From NCBI GenBank assembly GCA_020634215.1, contig JACKCD010000043.1, positions 1-50,583 of the forward strand: a stretch of DNA of 50,583 nt, given 5' to 3'. Both the position numbers and the translations under genes were made by a program. Below are positions 23,201-30,618 of the stretch, one piece after another. How positions within the stretch are numbered: the stretch's first letter is position 1; every line of letters starts with the position of its first letter. This DNA comes from Ardenticatenaceae bacterium (GTDB lineage Bacteria > Chloroflexota > Anaerolineae > Promineifilales > Promineifilaceae). The notes beneath the pieces are model-generated. The model did no database searches. It had not been told where the DNA came from and saw only the letters and a program-made list of their open reading frames with translations.

Positions 23201-24732
23201 TATAACAAACCCTGTTCAGCGCGGTCAACGGCCACAAACAACGCCTTGGCCTTGTTGCCACACTCCAAATATTCGCTCGTCGGGTCGCTGTCGGCCACAA
23301 TGCCCGCCCCCGCCTGCACATGCACCTTGCCGTCCTTCACCACCATCGTGCGAATGGCAATGCAGGTGTCCATGTTGCCATCGTACCCAACGTGGCCGAC
23401 TACGCCACCATACAAGCTGCGCCGCTGCCCTTCCAGCTCTTCGATGATTTCCATCGCCCGCACCTTGGGCGCACCGCTGAGGGTTCCCGCCGGAAAGGTT
23501 GCCCGCAGCAAATCAAACGCATCCATATCGGCCCGCATGTGCCCTTCCACCTGGCTGACGATGTGCATGACGTGGCTGTAGCGCTCAATCACCATCAAAT
23601 CTTCCACCTGCACCGTGCCGTAATCGCTGACGCGGCCAATGTCGTTGCGCCCCAAATCTACCAGCATGACGTGTTCCGCCCGTTCCTTGGGGTCATTCAG
23701 CAGTTCCTCGGCCAGCGCATCATCTTCTTCCTTGGTTTTGCCGCGCCAGCGGGTGCCAGCAATGGGGCGCACGCTGGCAATGCCATCGGACAGCCGGACG
23801 TGCATTTCGGGCGATGCCCCCACAATTTGCAAATCAAAGTCGGGGAAGTCGAAGTAAAACATATAGGGCGACGGGTTGAGCATTCGCAGGGCGCGGTAGA
23901 TGGCGAAGGGGTGGGCGTTGGTTTGGCGGCTAAAGCGCTGGCTTAGAACCACCTGGAAGATGTCGCCGACCGCAATATATTCCTTCGCCTGCCGCACCAT
24001 CGCCTCATAGTCGGCCTGGCTCATGTTGCTCGCCAGTTCGCTCGGCTGACCGTTGCCCCAGCGGTAGTGGGGAATGGCGGGCAACGGCCGTAAAAGCCGC
24101 TCACTCACCTGCTCAATCCGCTGAATCGCCTCCACATACGCCTGCTCCACATCCCCCTCAACCCGTGCATTGGAGAGGAGCATTAGCCGCTGGCGGGCGT
24201 GGTCAAAGACGACCAACGTGTCGGCGAGCAGGAAAATGGCATCGGGAATGCTATGGATGGCAACGGCCGTTTCTGGCAGCTTCTCAAAAAAGCGCACCAC
24301 ATCATACCCCACATACCCCACCGCCCCACCCACCAGCCGGGGCAGCCCCGGCACCTCCGCCGGGGTAAAACGGGACAGTTCGGCTTTGACCACATCCAGC
24401 ACATCTTCGCCCTCGGCCAGTTCACGGGTGGTGGTCCCTCGTGGGCGGCTGTCGGTAATGAAACGGCCGTTTAGCGAAATCATCCCCCGTGGGTTCACCC
24501 CCACAAACGAATACCGGCTCACCTGCTCCCCACCCGCAATTGATTCCAGCAAAAACGACGGCCCCACGCCGCTCATCAGCTTCAAATACACCGACACCGG
24601 CGTTTCCAAATCGGCCGCAAACTCCCGGTAGACCGGAATCAAATTCGCCCCACCAGCCGCTAACGCCCGAAATTCGGTTAAATTGGGCCGATAAACGGCC
24701 GTTTGGTTTCCCGCTTGCCTAATTCCTAGCAT
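23200..24732 (-). CDS. trpE: Anthranilate synthase component I
   Basis: A 510-residue chorismate-utilising enzyme making anthranilate with TrpG. The N-terminal Trp-binding region includes the LLES element in SFLLESI near residue 60. The catalytic C-terminal domain has PSPYMFY near 285, the PIAGTRWRGKTKEED block and a GAPKVRAMEI segment, plus a final NKAKALF region. The intact LLES motif suggests feedback inhibition by tryptophan. It follows trpB2 with a repeat-filled gap, and I see no leader peptide or second T-box before it. Transcription from the trpB2 promoter is therefore likely. AACGGCCGTT occurs three times and encodes TAV or NGRF. Confidence 0.96.
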   Translation of the reverse strand: MLGIRQAGNQTAVYRPNLTEFRALAAGGANLIPVYREFAADLETPVSVYLKLMSGVGPSFLLESIAGGEQVSRYSFVGVNPRGMISLNGRFITDSRPRGTTTRELAEGEDVLDVVKAELSRFTPAEVPGLPRLVGGAVGYVGYDVVRFFEKLPETAVAIHSIPDAIFLLADTLVVFDHARQRLMLLSNARVEGDVEQAYVEAIQRIEQVSERLLRPLPAIPHYRWGNGQPSELASNMSQADYEAMVRQAKEYIAVGDIFQVVLSQRFSRQTNAHPFAIYRALRMLNPSPYMFYFDFPDFDLQIVGASPEMHVRLSDGIASVRPIAGTRWRGKTKEEDDALAEELLNDPKERAEHVMLVDLGRNDIGRVSDYGTVQVEDLMVIERYSHVMHIVSQVEGHMRADMDAFDLLRATFPAGTLSGAPKVRAMEIIEELEGQRRSLYGGVVGHVGYDGNMDTCIAIRTMVVKDGKVHVQAGAGIVADSDPTSEYLECGNKAKALFVAVDRAEQGLL

Positions 24733-24733
24733 G

Positions 24734-24805
24734 TTCAGTAATCAGTGACCAGTAATCAGTAATCAGTCAACCGATTACCGATTACTGATTACTGATTACC
24801 GATTA
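24734..24805. repeat. Heptamer-unit hairpin (CAGTAAT/GATTACC family)
   Basis: CAGTAAT, CAGTGAC, CAGTAAT, CAGTAAT, CAG units on the left face CCGATTA, CCGATTA, CTGATTA, CTGATTA, CCGATTA, CCG on the right. It fills the trpB2-trpE gap. Confidence 0.85.
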
Positions 24806-24812
24806 CCGCCTT

Positions 24813-26177
24813 CTATCCTACAACCGGCAGCAACTTCATCGCCGCCTCAATCTCCGCTTCAGGATACTCAAAATCTTCCAGCGCACCCCGGAAATACGCA
24901 TCATACGCCGCCATGTCAAAGTGGCCGTGACCGCACAGGTTAAAGATAATCGTCTTCTCCTCGCCCGACTCCTTGCACTTTAGCGCCTCGTCAATTGCCA
25001 CCGCAATGGCGTGGGTCGGTTCTGGCGCCGGCACAATTCCCTCAGCGCGGGCAAACGTCACCGCCGCCTTAAAAGTATCCAACTGCTTCACCGACCGCGC
25101 CTCAACCAGATCATGATCCACCAGCGCACTGACAATCGGCGACATGCCGTGATAACGCAGCCCACCGGCGTGAATGGTCGGCGGCACAAAGGTGTGGCCC
25201 AGCGTGTGCATCTTCACCACGGGAGCCATCCGCGCCGTGTCGCCATAGTCAAACGCATATTTACCCCGCGTCAGGCTGGGCGATGCGGCCGGCTCGGCGG
25301 CCACAATTTTGGTCTGCTTCCCGTCCTGCAAATTCTTCCGCAAAAACGGGAAGGCAAACCCACCAAAGTTTGAGCCACCGCCCGTGCAGGCAATCACCAC
25401 ATCGGGGTAATCATCCGCCATCTCAAGCTGCATCAGCACCTCTTCGCCAATCACCGTTTGGTGCATCAGCACATGGTTCAGCACCGACCCCAGGCTATAT
25501 TTCTTCGCGCCACCTGACATGGCCGCCACTTCCACCGCCTCGGAAATGGCAATGCCCAGCGAACCAGGGGAATCGGGGTTTTCGGCCAGCACAGAACGGC
25601 CGTAATTCGTTCTATCCGTCGGGCTGGCATACACATCCGCCCCATACACCTGCATCAAATTGCGCCGGTACGGTTTTTGCTGGTACGACACCTTCACCAT
25701 GTATACTTCCAAATCCAGCCCAAAATGGTTACACGCCATAGACAACGCCGAACCCCACTGACCAGCCCCTGTTTCCGTCGTCAATGCCTTTACCCCCGCT
25801 TCTTTGTTGTAAAACGCTTGCGGAACGGCCGTATTTGGCTTGTGCGACCCCGCCGGACTCACCCCCTCATACTTGTAATAAATCCGCGCCGGGGTATCCA
25901 GCGCCTTCTCCAGCCGATGCGCCCGGAAAAACGGCGTTGGCCGCCACAGCTTATACACCTCCTGCACCGGCTCCGGAATCTCAATATACTGCTCCGTGCT
26001 AATCTCCTGCAAAATCAGGCTCATCGGAAACAGCACACTCAGGAAATCAGGTGTGACTGGCTCCAATGTCTGCGGGTGCAGCACCGGCTCCGGCGCAAAC
26101 GGAAGGTCAGCATTGATGTTGTACCATGCCTTCGGCATCTGGCTCTCATTTAATAAAAACTTCGTCTGCTTGCTCAT
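24813..26177 (-). CDS. trpB2: TrpB2-type tryptophan synthase beta chain
   Basis: A 454-residue PLP enzyme condensing indole and serine. It belongs to the TrpB2 branch: it is longer than TrpB1 (about 400) and has an N-terminal extension. The PLP lysine is in AGSHKPNTA near 115-123. The phosphate-binding Gly loop is CTGGGSNFGG near 230-239. The GAGQWGSALS block is intact. The start was set at the ATG at 26177, preceded by AAGGAG at 9 nt. No trpA lies nearby, as is frequent for TrpB2, which works on free indole. A Trp T-box with promoter and terminator precedes the gene, so it heads the tryptophan-controlled series. Confidence 0.93.
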   Translation of the reverse strand: MSKQTKFLLNESQMPKAWYNINADLPFAPEPVLHPQTLEPVTPDFLSVLFPMSLILQEISTEQYIEIPEPVQEVYKLWRPTPFFRAHRLEKALDTPARIYYKYEGVSPAGSHKPNTAVPQAFYNKEAGVKALTTETGAGQWGSALSMACNHFGLDLEVYMVKVSYQQKPYRRNLMQVYGADVYASPTDRTNYGRSVLAENPDSPGSLGIAISEAVEVAAMSGGAKKYSLGSVLNHVLMHQTVIGEEVLMQLEMADDYPDVVIACTGGGSNFGGFAFPFLRKNLQDGKQTKIVAAEPAASPSLTRGKYAFDYGDTARMAPVVKMHTLGHTFVPPTIHAGGLRYHGMSPIVSALVDHDLVEARSVKQLDTFKAAVTFARAEGIVPAPEPTHAIAVAIDEALKCKESGEEKTIIFNLCGHGHFDMAAYDAYFRGALEDFEYPEAEIEAAMKLLPVVG

Positions 26178-26201
26178 GTTTTTCAACTCCTTAAACTGGT
26201 T

Positions 26202-26234
26202 AGAATGGTTCAATCTGGTAGATTGAACCATTCT
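26202..26234 (-). promoter_or_regulatory. Perfect 15-bp inverted repeat before trpB2
   Basis: AGAATGGTTCAATCT at 26202-26216 is followed by GGT and the exact complement at 26220-26234. It lies between the T-box terminator and the trpB2 ribosome site. It has no U tract and so is not an obvious terminator. An RNA stem or a protein operator are both possible. Confidence 0.65.
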
Positions 26235-26244
26235 TTGTCCAAAC

Positions 26245-26280
26245 AAAAAACGCTCTCGTCCCCAAAAGGGACGAGAGCGT
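26245..26280 (-). terminator. T-box intrinsic terminator
   Basis: A 14-bp stem ACGCTCTCGTCCC with loop TTTT and the complementary GGGGACGAGAGCGT is followed by TTTTTTG on the minus strand. It is the terminator alternative of the T-box switch. Confidence 0.9.
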
Positions 26281-26597
26281 CTAAATCTCCCGTGGTGCCA
26301 CCCTAGTTAAGCAACTTCTCCAACAAAAAACGCGCCAGTGAGAGCGCGTCGGTGTGGTGGAAAAGCCAGCTTCACTTTTTCGAGTCAGCCCATTGGCTTA
26401 ACCCTATGCCCAGATAACGGTGGCATCTCCGATTTGAGCTACTTTCAGCAAAAAATGCTGCCGGTTCGCTCAAACAACTCCTCGGGCCATTCACCTGCTG
26501 CGCCGCCATTGACCTTTCAGCTCGGGGGTCAACTCTCTACAACTCGCTTTGCAAGCTACTCTTCCGATTCACAGTCATTTACACTGTTTATGTTAGC
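26245..26597 (-). ncRNA. T-box riboswitch leader, probable tRNA-Trp sensor
   Basis: On the minus strand the 3' part contains AGGGTGGCACCACGGG (26289-26304), the T-box/antiterminator core, followed by the terminator. Upstream, Stem I features are visible: an AGTA element (about 26558), AGAGAG before a distal hairpin GTTGACC...GGTCAA, and a GCTGAAA loop. The specifier is read as TGG in GTGAATGGCCC (26489-26487), matching a Trp codon and the downstream trp genes. A GAAAGTAGC...CACCGTTA segment fits the Stem II/IIA region. When uncharged tRNA-Trp binds, the antiterminator should form and trpB2 and following genes should be transcribed. Confidence 0.88.
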
Positions 26598-26603
26598 GAG
26601 GGG

Positions 26604-26632
26604 ATAGTAGCACGCCGCCTGAGCAATGTCAA
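26604..26632 (-). promoter_or_regulatory. Sigma70-type promoter of the T-box-trpB2 unit
   Basis: TTGACA (26632-26627) and TACTAT (26609-26604) on the minus strand are spaced by 17 bp. The -35 box overlaps the stop codon of the upstream EamA gene. The predicted start is near 26597, just before the leader. Confidence 0.75.
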
Positions 26633-27537
26633 GCACGATTAAAAAGAAACAGGCCGCTAAAAATGAGCAGCAACCCCACAAAATGGAATGGCTGTAGCTG
26701 TTCTCCCAGGAAAATGATGGAGAAAATAGCGGCAAAAACGGGTACCAAATTGACAAACAGCCCAGCGCGATTGGCTCCCACCTGGGCAATGCCGCTGTTC
26801 CAGCAAATATAGGCCAGGATGGAGGGAAAAATGGCAACGTAAAGAATCGCCAAATAGGTTGGTGGTGTCATAGCGGCTCTGGCTCCGGTGGAGAGTGACC
26901 ACAGATAAATTGGAAGGAGAAGGGTCACACCCGCGCCAAAGGTAAAGGTAAGAAAGCTGAGAGGGTGGATTAACGGCCGTTTACGCAACAGCACCGAATA
27001 CAGCGCATACAAAAATACCGCCAGCAAAATCAGCAAATCCCCTTGCACAAACGACAGTTGCAGCAAGGTATTTAGCTGCCCACGCAACACCACAAAAAAA
27101 GCGCCGCTAATAGCAATCGCCACCCCCACCCCTTGGCGCAAACTAATTTTTTCCCTAAACAGCAGCCAAGAGATAATAATCACCGCTGCTGGCATCGCCG
27201 TTTGCATCAGCGAGCCATTGATGGCGGTAGTGGTTTGCACGGCCAGATAAAGCAAAGTGTTGAAGCAGGTAACGCCCAGAAAACCCAACAGCGTTAGAAT
27301 GCGCCAGTTGGCAACGGCCGTTTGCCAATCTTGCTTCACCTGCCGCCACGTCAGCGGCAGCAAAATTAAAAACGCCAAACACCAGCGCCAAAACGACAAC
27401 GCCAGCGGTGGCACAACCCCCGTCACCCCTCGCGCCACCACAATGTTGCCTCCCCAAAACAACGGCGGCAGCAGCAGGAGCAGATAGGGGTTGATAGTTG
27501 GGGTTAATTTTTGGTTGGAAACGGCCGTTTCTTTCAT
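26629..27537 (-). CDS. EamA/DMT-family transporter
   Basis: A 302-residue membrane protein with about ten hydrophobic segments in two EamA halves (about 15-145 and 160-295). It starts MKETAVSNQKL. The segment PPLFWGGNIVVARG at the first helix and LGEQLQPFHFVGLLLIFSGLFLF at the last are typical of drug/metabolite exporters. The frame is open to 27618, but the extra residues only translate the family B repeat, so the ATG at 27537 was chosen. It lies immediately upstream of the Trp-controlled leader; export of an amino acid or aromatic compound is possible but not shown. Confidence 0.88.
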   Translation of the reverse strand: MKETAVSNQKLTPTINPYLLLLLPPLFWGGNIVVARGVTGVVPPLALSFWRWCLAFLILLPLTWRQVKQDWQTAVANWRILTLLGFLGVTCFNTLLYLAVQTTTAINGSLMQTAMPAAVIIISWLLFREKISLRQGVGVAIAISGAFFVVLRGQLNTLLQLSFVQGDLLILLAVFLYALYSVLLRKRPLIHPLSFLTFTFGAGVTLLLPIYLWSLSTGARAAMTPPTYLAILYVAIFPSILAYICWNSGIAQVGANRAGLFVNLVPVFAAIFSIIFLGEQLQPFHFVGLLLIFSGLFLFNRA

Positions 27538-27550
27538 AAGCTGTAAATTG

Positions 27551-27666
27551 GTTAGTGTCACGAAGTTTTCGCCACCATTTTTTATTGCGTATTGCGTATT
27601 GAGAGGGGAGTTACGCAATACGCAATACGCAATACGTGGACGTGGCGAAAAACTAAAGACACTAAC
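27551..27666. repeat. Nested heptamer hairpin, family B copy 2 (116 bp)
   Basis: The same nested arms as copy 1 at 22009-22110: GTTAGTGTC/GACACTAAC, then GAAGTTTTCGCCAC/GTGGCGAAAAACT. There is one extra GCGTATT on the left and one extra ACGCAAT on the right. It lies upstream of the EamA start. Confidence 0.9.
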
Positions 27667-27670
27667 TAAA

Positions 27671-27718
27671 TTGGAGATTAGAGATTATGAAGGTTCATCA
27701 ATCTCTAATCTCCAATCC
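27671..27718. repeat. Heptamer-unit hairpin (GGAGATT family)
   Basis: TTGGAGATTAGAGATTATG faces ATCAATCTCTAATCTCCAA. It is directly adjacent to the family B element, the same pairing of families as near 22000. Confidence 0.8.
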
Positions 27719-27729
27719 CTAAATCGTTT

Positions 27730-28260
27730 TTAACCCCACTTATACCGCACACCCTCCGGCGTTCGTAGCTCCTGCCAGCCATAACGACTCAGCGTAATAT
27801 CTGGTCGCCGCCCAAACTCCTCAAAAAAGGTGGTCATGTGGGGTGGGGCCACCTGCGCCGCCTCGTCAAACAGCTCCACCGGGCTAATCCCCAGCTTGCG
27901 GGCGCAGTGGTGAAAAATTGCCACCGCAGTCTCCACGTTGCGCTTGGGCGGCACGACGTAGTTGGCAATGCCCATTGCCACCAGCCCCCGCAGCAGCAGA
28001 GCCCGCGACTGCTGCCGCACGGCCAGCGTCGCTGCCCGATGGCCGTAAATGCCAAAGAGCGACAGGCTGCCCTTTTCCATCGTCGCCAAAAAACGCTCGC
28101 GCTGAACGGCCGTTGCCGCCCCATACCGCGCCACAATCTCTCCCATCCGTTCGTCTGTTCCCTCGCCCAACGGCTCCCGGTAATAATCGAGAACGGTGTA
28201 GTCACGCAGGAAAACGGCCGTTTCCTCTAAAAAAGCGTTAAACGCATCGCCATTTTTCAT
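27730..28260 (-). CDS. Conserved hypothetical protein
   Basis: A 176-residue soluble protein I do not recognise. It is mostly helical by appearance, with an MDT-like N-terminal region KNGDAFNAFLEET. A central block LSLFGIYGHRAATLAVRQQS suggests a globular core, and it ends LRTPEGVRYKWG. No metal or nucleotide motif is seen. It follows gpmI on the same strand, with a GGAGATT hairpin filling the gap. Two AACGGCCGTT copies encode TAV. It is probably a real gene, given the length, the open frame against high-GC shadows, and consistent codon use. Confidence 0.65.
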   Translation of the reverse strand: MKNGDAFNAFLEETAVFLRDYTVLDYYREPLGEGTDERMGEIVARYGAATAVQRERFLATMEKGSLSLFGIYGHRAATLAVRQQSRALLLRGLVAMGIANYVVPPKRNVETAVAIFHHCARKLGISPVELFDEAAQVAPPHMTTFFEEFGRRPDITLSRYGWQELRTPEGVRYKWG

Positions 28261-28269
28261 CTTTGGGTT

Positions 28270-28331
28270 ATTGGAGATTGGAGATTGGAGATTGTCGCCT
28301 CGCTAGTGGCAATCTCCAATCTCCAATTTCC
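28270..28331. repeat. Heptamer-unit hairpin (GGAGATT family)
   Basis: TTGGAGATTGGAGATTGGAG faces CAATCTCCAATCTCCAA across a GC-rich TCGCCTCGCTAGTGG loop. It fills the gap between gpmI and the hypothetical gene. Confidence 0.85.
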
Positions 28332-28338
28332 TAATCTC

Positions 28339-29871
28339 CTAATCTACTAAACTCCGCCCCGTCATCTCCGGCGGCTGCGCCACGCCCAGCAGTGCCAACA
28401 CCGTCGGGGCCACATCGGCCAAAATGCCGCGTGGCCGCAGGTGCAGATAATCACGGCTGATGGCAAAAAACGAGACAGGCTGCGTGGTGTGGTAGGTGTG
28501 AGGGTGGCCCGTTTGCAAATCTACCATGATTTCGCAGTTGCCGTGGTCGGCCGTCACCAGAGCCACGCCCCCCTTGGCAACAATCGCTTGCACCAACCGC
28601 TCGGCACATTCGTCCACCGCCTCCACCGCCTTGATTGCCGCCGACAATACTCCTGTATGCCCCACCATATCAGGATTGGCAAAGTTGACTAGGATAAAAT
28701 CATCATCATGGGTGGCAATCCGCTGCACCACCGCCGCCGCCAACTCATAGGCACTCATCTCTGGCTGCAAATCATAAGTCGCCACCTTGGGCGACGGCTG
28801 CAAATGGCGCTCCTCACCCGGCACGGGCGGCTCGGCCCCGCCGTTAAAAAAGTAGGTCACATGAGCATACTTTTCCGTTTCGGCGGCGTGGAACTGCTTC
28901 AATCCGGCATCGCTCAACACCTGCGCCAGCGGGTTGACTAACTCCACATCAGGGAAAATCACCTGCACCGGGAAGCTGTCGTCATAGTTGGTCATCGTCA
29001 GCAGCGTCAAATCACTGGCGGCAATGGTGGTAAAGCCGTCAAAGCCAGGCGTGGTAAAGGCAGCAACCAACTGCCGCATCCGGTCGGCGCGGAAGTTGTA
29101 GAAGATGAGGCAGTCACCGTCACGCATTGCCACGTCCTGATCGCCCACCTCAATGGCAACGGGTAAGATAAATTCATCCGTCACACCTTCGGCATAGGCT
29201 TGGGCGATGGCAGCGGTGGCAGAAACGGCCGTTTTCCCCCCCTCGCCCCTATGCTCCGCCATCACCCGATACCCCATCTCCGTGCGCGGCCACCGCTTAT
29301 CCCGATCCATCGTGTAATAGCGTCCGCAAAGCGAAGCCACAACGCCTGGGTGCGCCGCCAAATACCCCTCTAGCCGCGCCGCATACCCAGCCGCGCTGTT
29401 AGGCGGCGTGTCGCGCCCGTCGGTAATCAGGTGAATAATCGGGGTAATGCCCGCCACTTCCGCCGCCGCCAGCAGCGCATACATATGGTCACTGTGGCTG
29501 TGAACACCCCCCTCACCCAGCAGGCCAATCAGGTGCAGCTTGCCGCCGCTTGCCTGCAAGCCAGCCAATGCCTCGGCCAGCACCGGCTGCCGGGCAAACG
29601 AGCCGTCCCGGATGGCTAAATTAATGCGGGTCAGGTCTTGGTAAACGATGCGGCCGGCACCCAAATTGAGATGCCCCACCTCAGAATTGCCCATCTGCCC
29701 ATCCGGCAGCCCCACCGCCTCCCCCGACGCATCCAAAATCGCCCGCTCGCGCTCACGCAGCCAGCGATGATAATTGGGGGTATGCGCCTGCACCACCGCA
29801 TTCCCCTCGGCCATCTCGCGGATGCCCCAGCCGTCTAAAATTAAAAGTGCTACTGGTTTTTTGTTGTTCAT
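28339..29871 (-). CDS. gpmI: 2,3-bisphosphoglycerate-independent phosphoglycerate mutase
   Basis: A 510-residue Mn-dependent mutase interconverting 3- and 2-phosphoglycerate in glycolysis. It starts MNNKKPVALLILDGWG with the first metal Asp. The phosphoserine site is GQMGNSEVGHLNLGAG near 55-70. HSHSDHMYAL and the late metal residues (NFANPDMVGHTG, LVTADHGNCE) are intact. The length is the usual 510. The frame is open to 29940, but the extension translates a heptamer repeat, so the ATG at 29871 is preferred. It lies between a methyltransferase and a hypothetical gene. Confidence 0.97.
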   Translation of the reverse strand: MNNKKPVALLILDGWGIREMAEGNAVVQAHTPNYHRWLRERERAILDASGEAVGLPDGQMGNSEVGHLNLGAGRIVYQDLTRINLAIRDGSFARQPVLAEALAGLQASGGKLHLIGLLGEGGVHSHSDHMYALLAAAEVAGITPIIHLITDGRDTPPNSAAGYAARLEGYLAAHPGVVASLCGRYYTMDRDKRWPRTEMGYRVMAEHRGEGGKTAVSATAAIAQAYAEGVTDEFILPVAIEVGDQDVAMRDGDCLIFYNFRADRMRQLVAAFTTPGFDGFTTIAASDLTLLTMTNYDDSFPVQVIFPDVELVNPLAQVLSDAGLKQFHAAETEKYAHVTYFFNGGAEPPVPGEERHLQPSPKVATYDLQPEMSAYELAAAVVQRIATHDDDFILVNFANPDMVGHTGVLSAAIKAVEAVDECAERLVQAIVAKGGVALVTADHGNCEIMVDLQTGHPHTYHTTQPVSFFAISRDYLHLRPRGILADVAPTVLALLGVAQPPEMTGRSLVD

Positions 29872-29879
29872 ATCTCTTA

Positions 29880-29936
29880 AAAGACGACGAACGACGTATG
29901 GTTGTCCGTTGTCGGTCGTCCATCGTCCGTCATCAA
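29880..29936. repeat. Heptamer-unit hairpin (GACGAAC/GTCGTCC family)
   Basis: GACGACGAACGACG on the left faces GTCCGTTGTCGGTCGTCCATC on the right. It lies between the methyltransferase stop and gpmI and overlaps the methyltransferase stop. Confidence 0.7.
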
Positions 29937-30562
29937 CCACGTTCGCCGCGTCCGTACCGCGCCAACCCGTCGAGCGTGGTCATCGTTGCAAAATTCGTTA
30001 ATCCAGCCGCCGCAAAAAGTGCCGCCAACTCGTCGCCGCTCCAACGGCGGTTAGTTTCGGCAATACCGCACCAGTTGACCAGATGTTTGCGGCCAAAATC
30101 GGTCATTTCGGGGTGGCGGGTGATGTAGTCCAATGCTGCCGGTAAATTCATTTGCTCGCTGGGGTTCCAGGTGGTCACGCGCCCGCCGGGGCGCACCACC
30201 CGCACCATTTCGCGCAGGGCGGCCAGCGGATCATCCAGAAAGAAGAGGAGGTTGCCCGCGAGAACGGCATCAAAACGGCCGTTTGCAAAGGGCAAATCTG
30301 CGGCCAAGGTGATGACAAACGGCCGTTCGCCATACAGTTCCCGCGCCCGTGCCACCATACACCAGTCGCCATCCGCCCCAACTACCCGCACCCCCTGCTG
30401 CCACAAATGACCCACCAGCCGACCCGGCCCACACCCCATATCCAGCACCTCCATTCCCGCCTGTAACCCCGCAAACGTCGCCATGCCAATGTGCATGGCG
30501 TGGTAAAACGGGGTCTGGTGCACCCGCGTAAAGTATCGTACAGGATCAAATGGTTCGCTCAT
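29933..30562 (-). CDS. Class I SAM-dependent methyltransferase
   Basis: A 209-residue methyltransferase. The SAM-binding motif I is VLDMGCGPGRL near residues 39-49, motif II region GADGDWCM is near 63, and RFDAVLAGNLLFFLDDP followed by MVRVVRPGGRV is near 97-125. The substrate is unknown; the fold is of the UbiE/Methyltransf_11 type. The start was set at the ATG at 30562 (MSEPFDPVRYF); an upstream in-frame extension is repeat-derived. It lies downstream of the GT39-like gene on the same strand. AACGGCCGTT occurs twice and encodes NGRF and RPFV. Confidence 0.85.
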   Translation of the reverse strand: MSEPFDPVRYFTRVHQTPFYHAMHIGMATFAGLQAGMEVLDMGCGPGRLVGHLWQQGVRVVGADGDWCMVARARELYGERPFVITLAADLPFANGRFDAVLAGNLLFFLDDPLAALREMVRVVRPGGRVTTWNPSEQMNLPAALDYITRHPEMTDFGRKHLVNWCGIAETNRRWSGDELAALFAAAGLTNFATMTTLDGLARYGRGERG

Positions 30563-30571
30563 TGTTTTGGA

Positions 30572-30618
30572 TGGGACACGGACAAACGCGGATTTTTCCG
30601 TGTTCGTCCGCGTCCTAT
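30572..30618. repeat. Imperfect hairpin GGACACGGACAAACG
   Basis: The left GGACACGGACAAACGCGG faces TCCGTGTTCGTCCGCGTCC across a short T-rich loop. It bridges the GT39-like stop and the methyltransferase start. Confidence 0.7.

Noticed and set aside
24733..24812. Possible Trp leader-peptide attenuator before trpE
   Set aside because: The gap holds only a heptamer hairpin; no short open frame with Trp codons and no terminator with a U tract is present.
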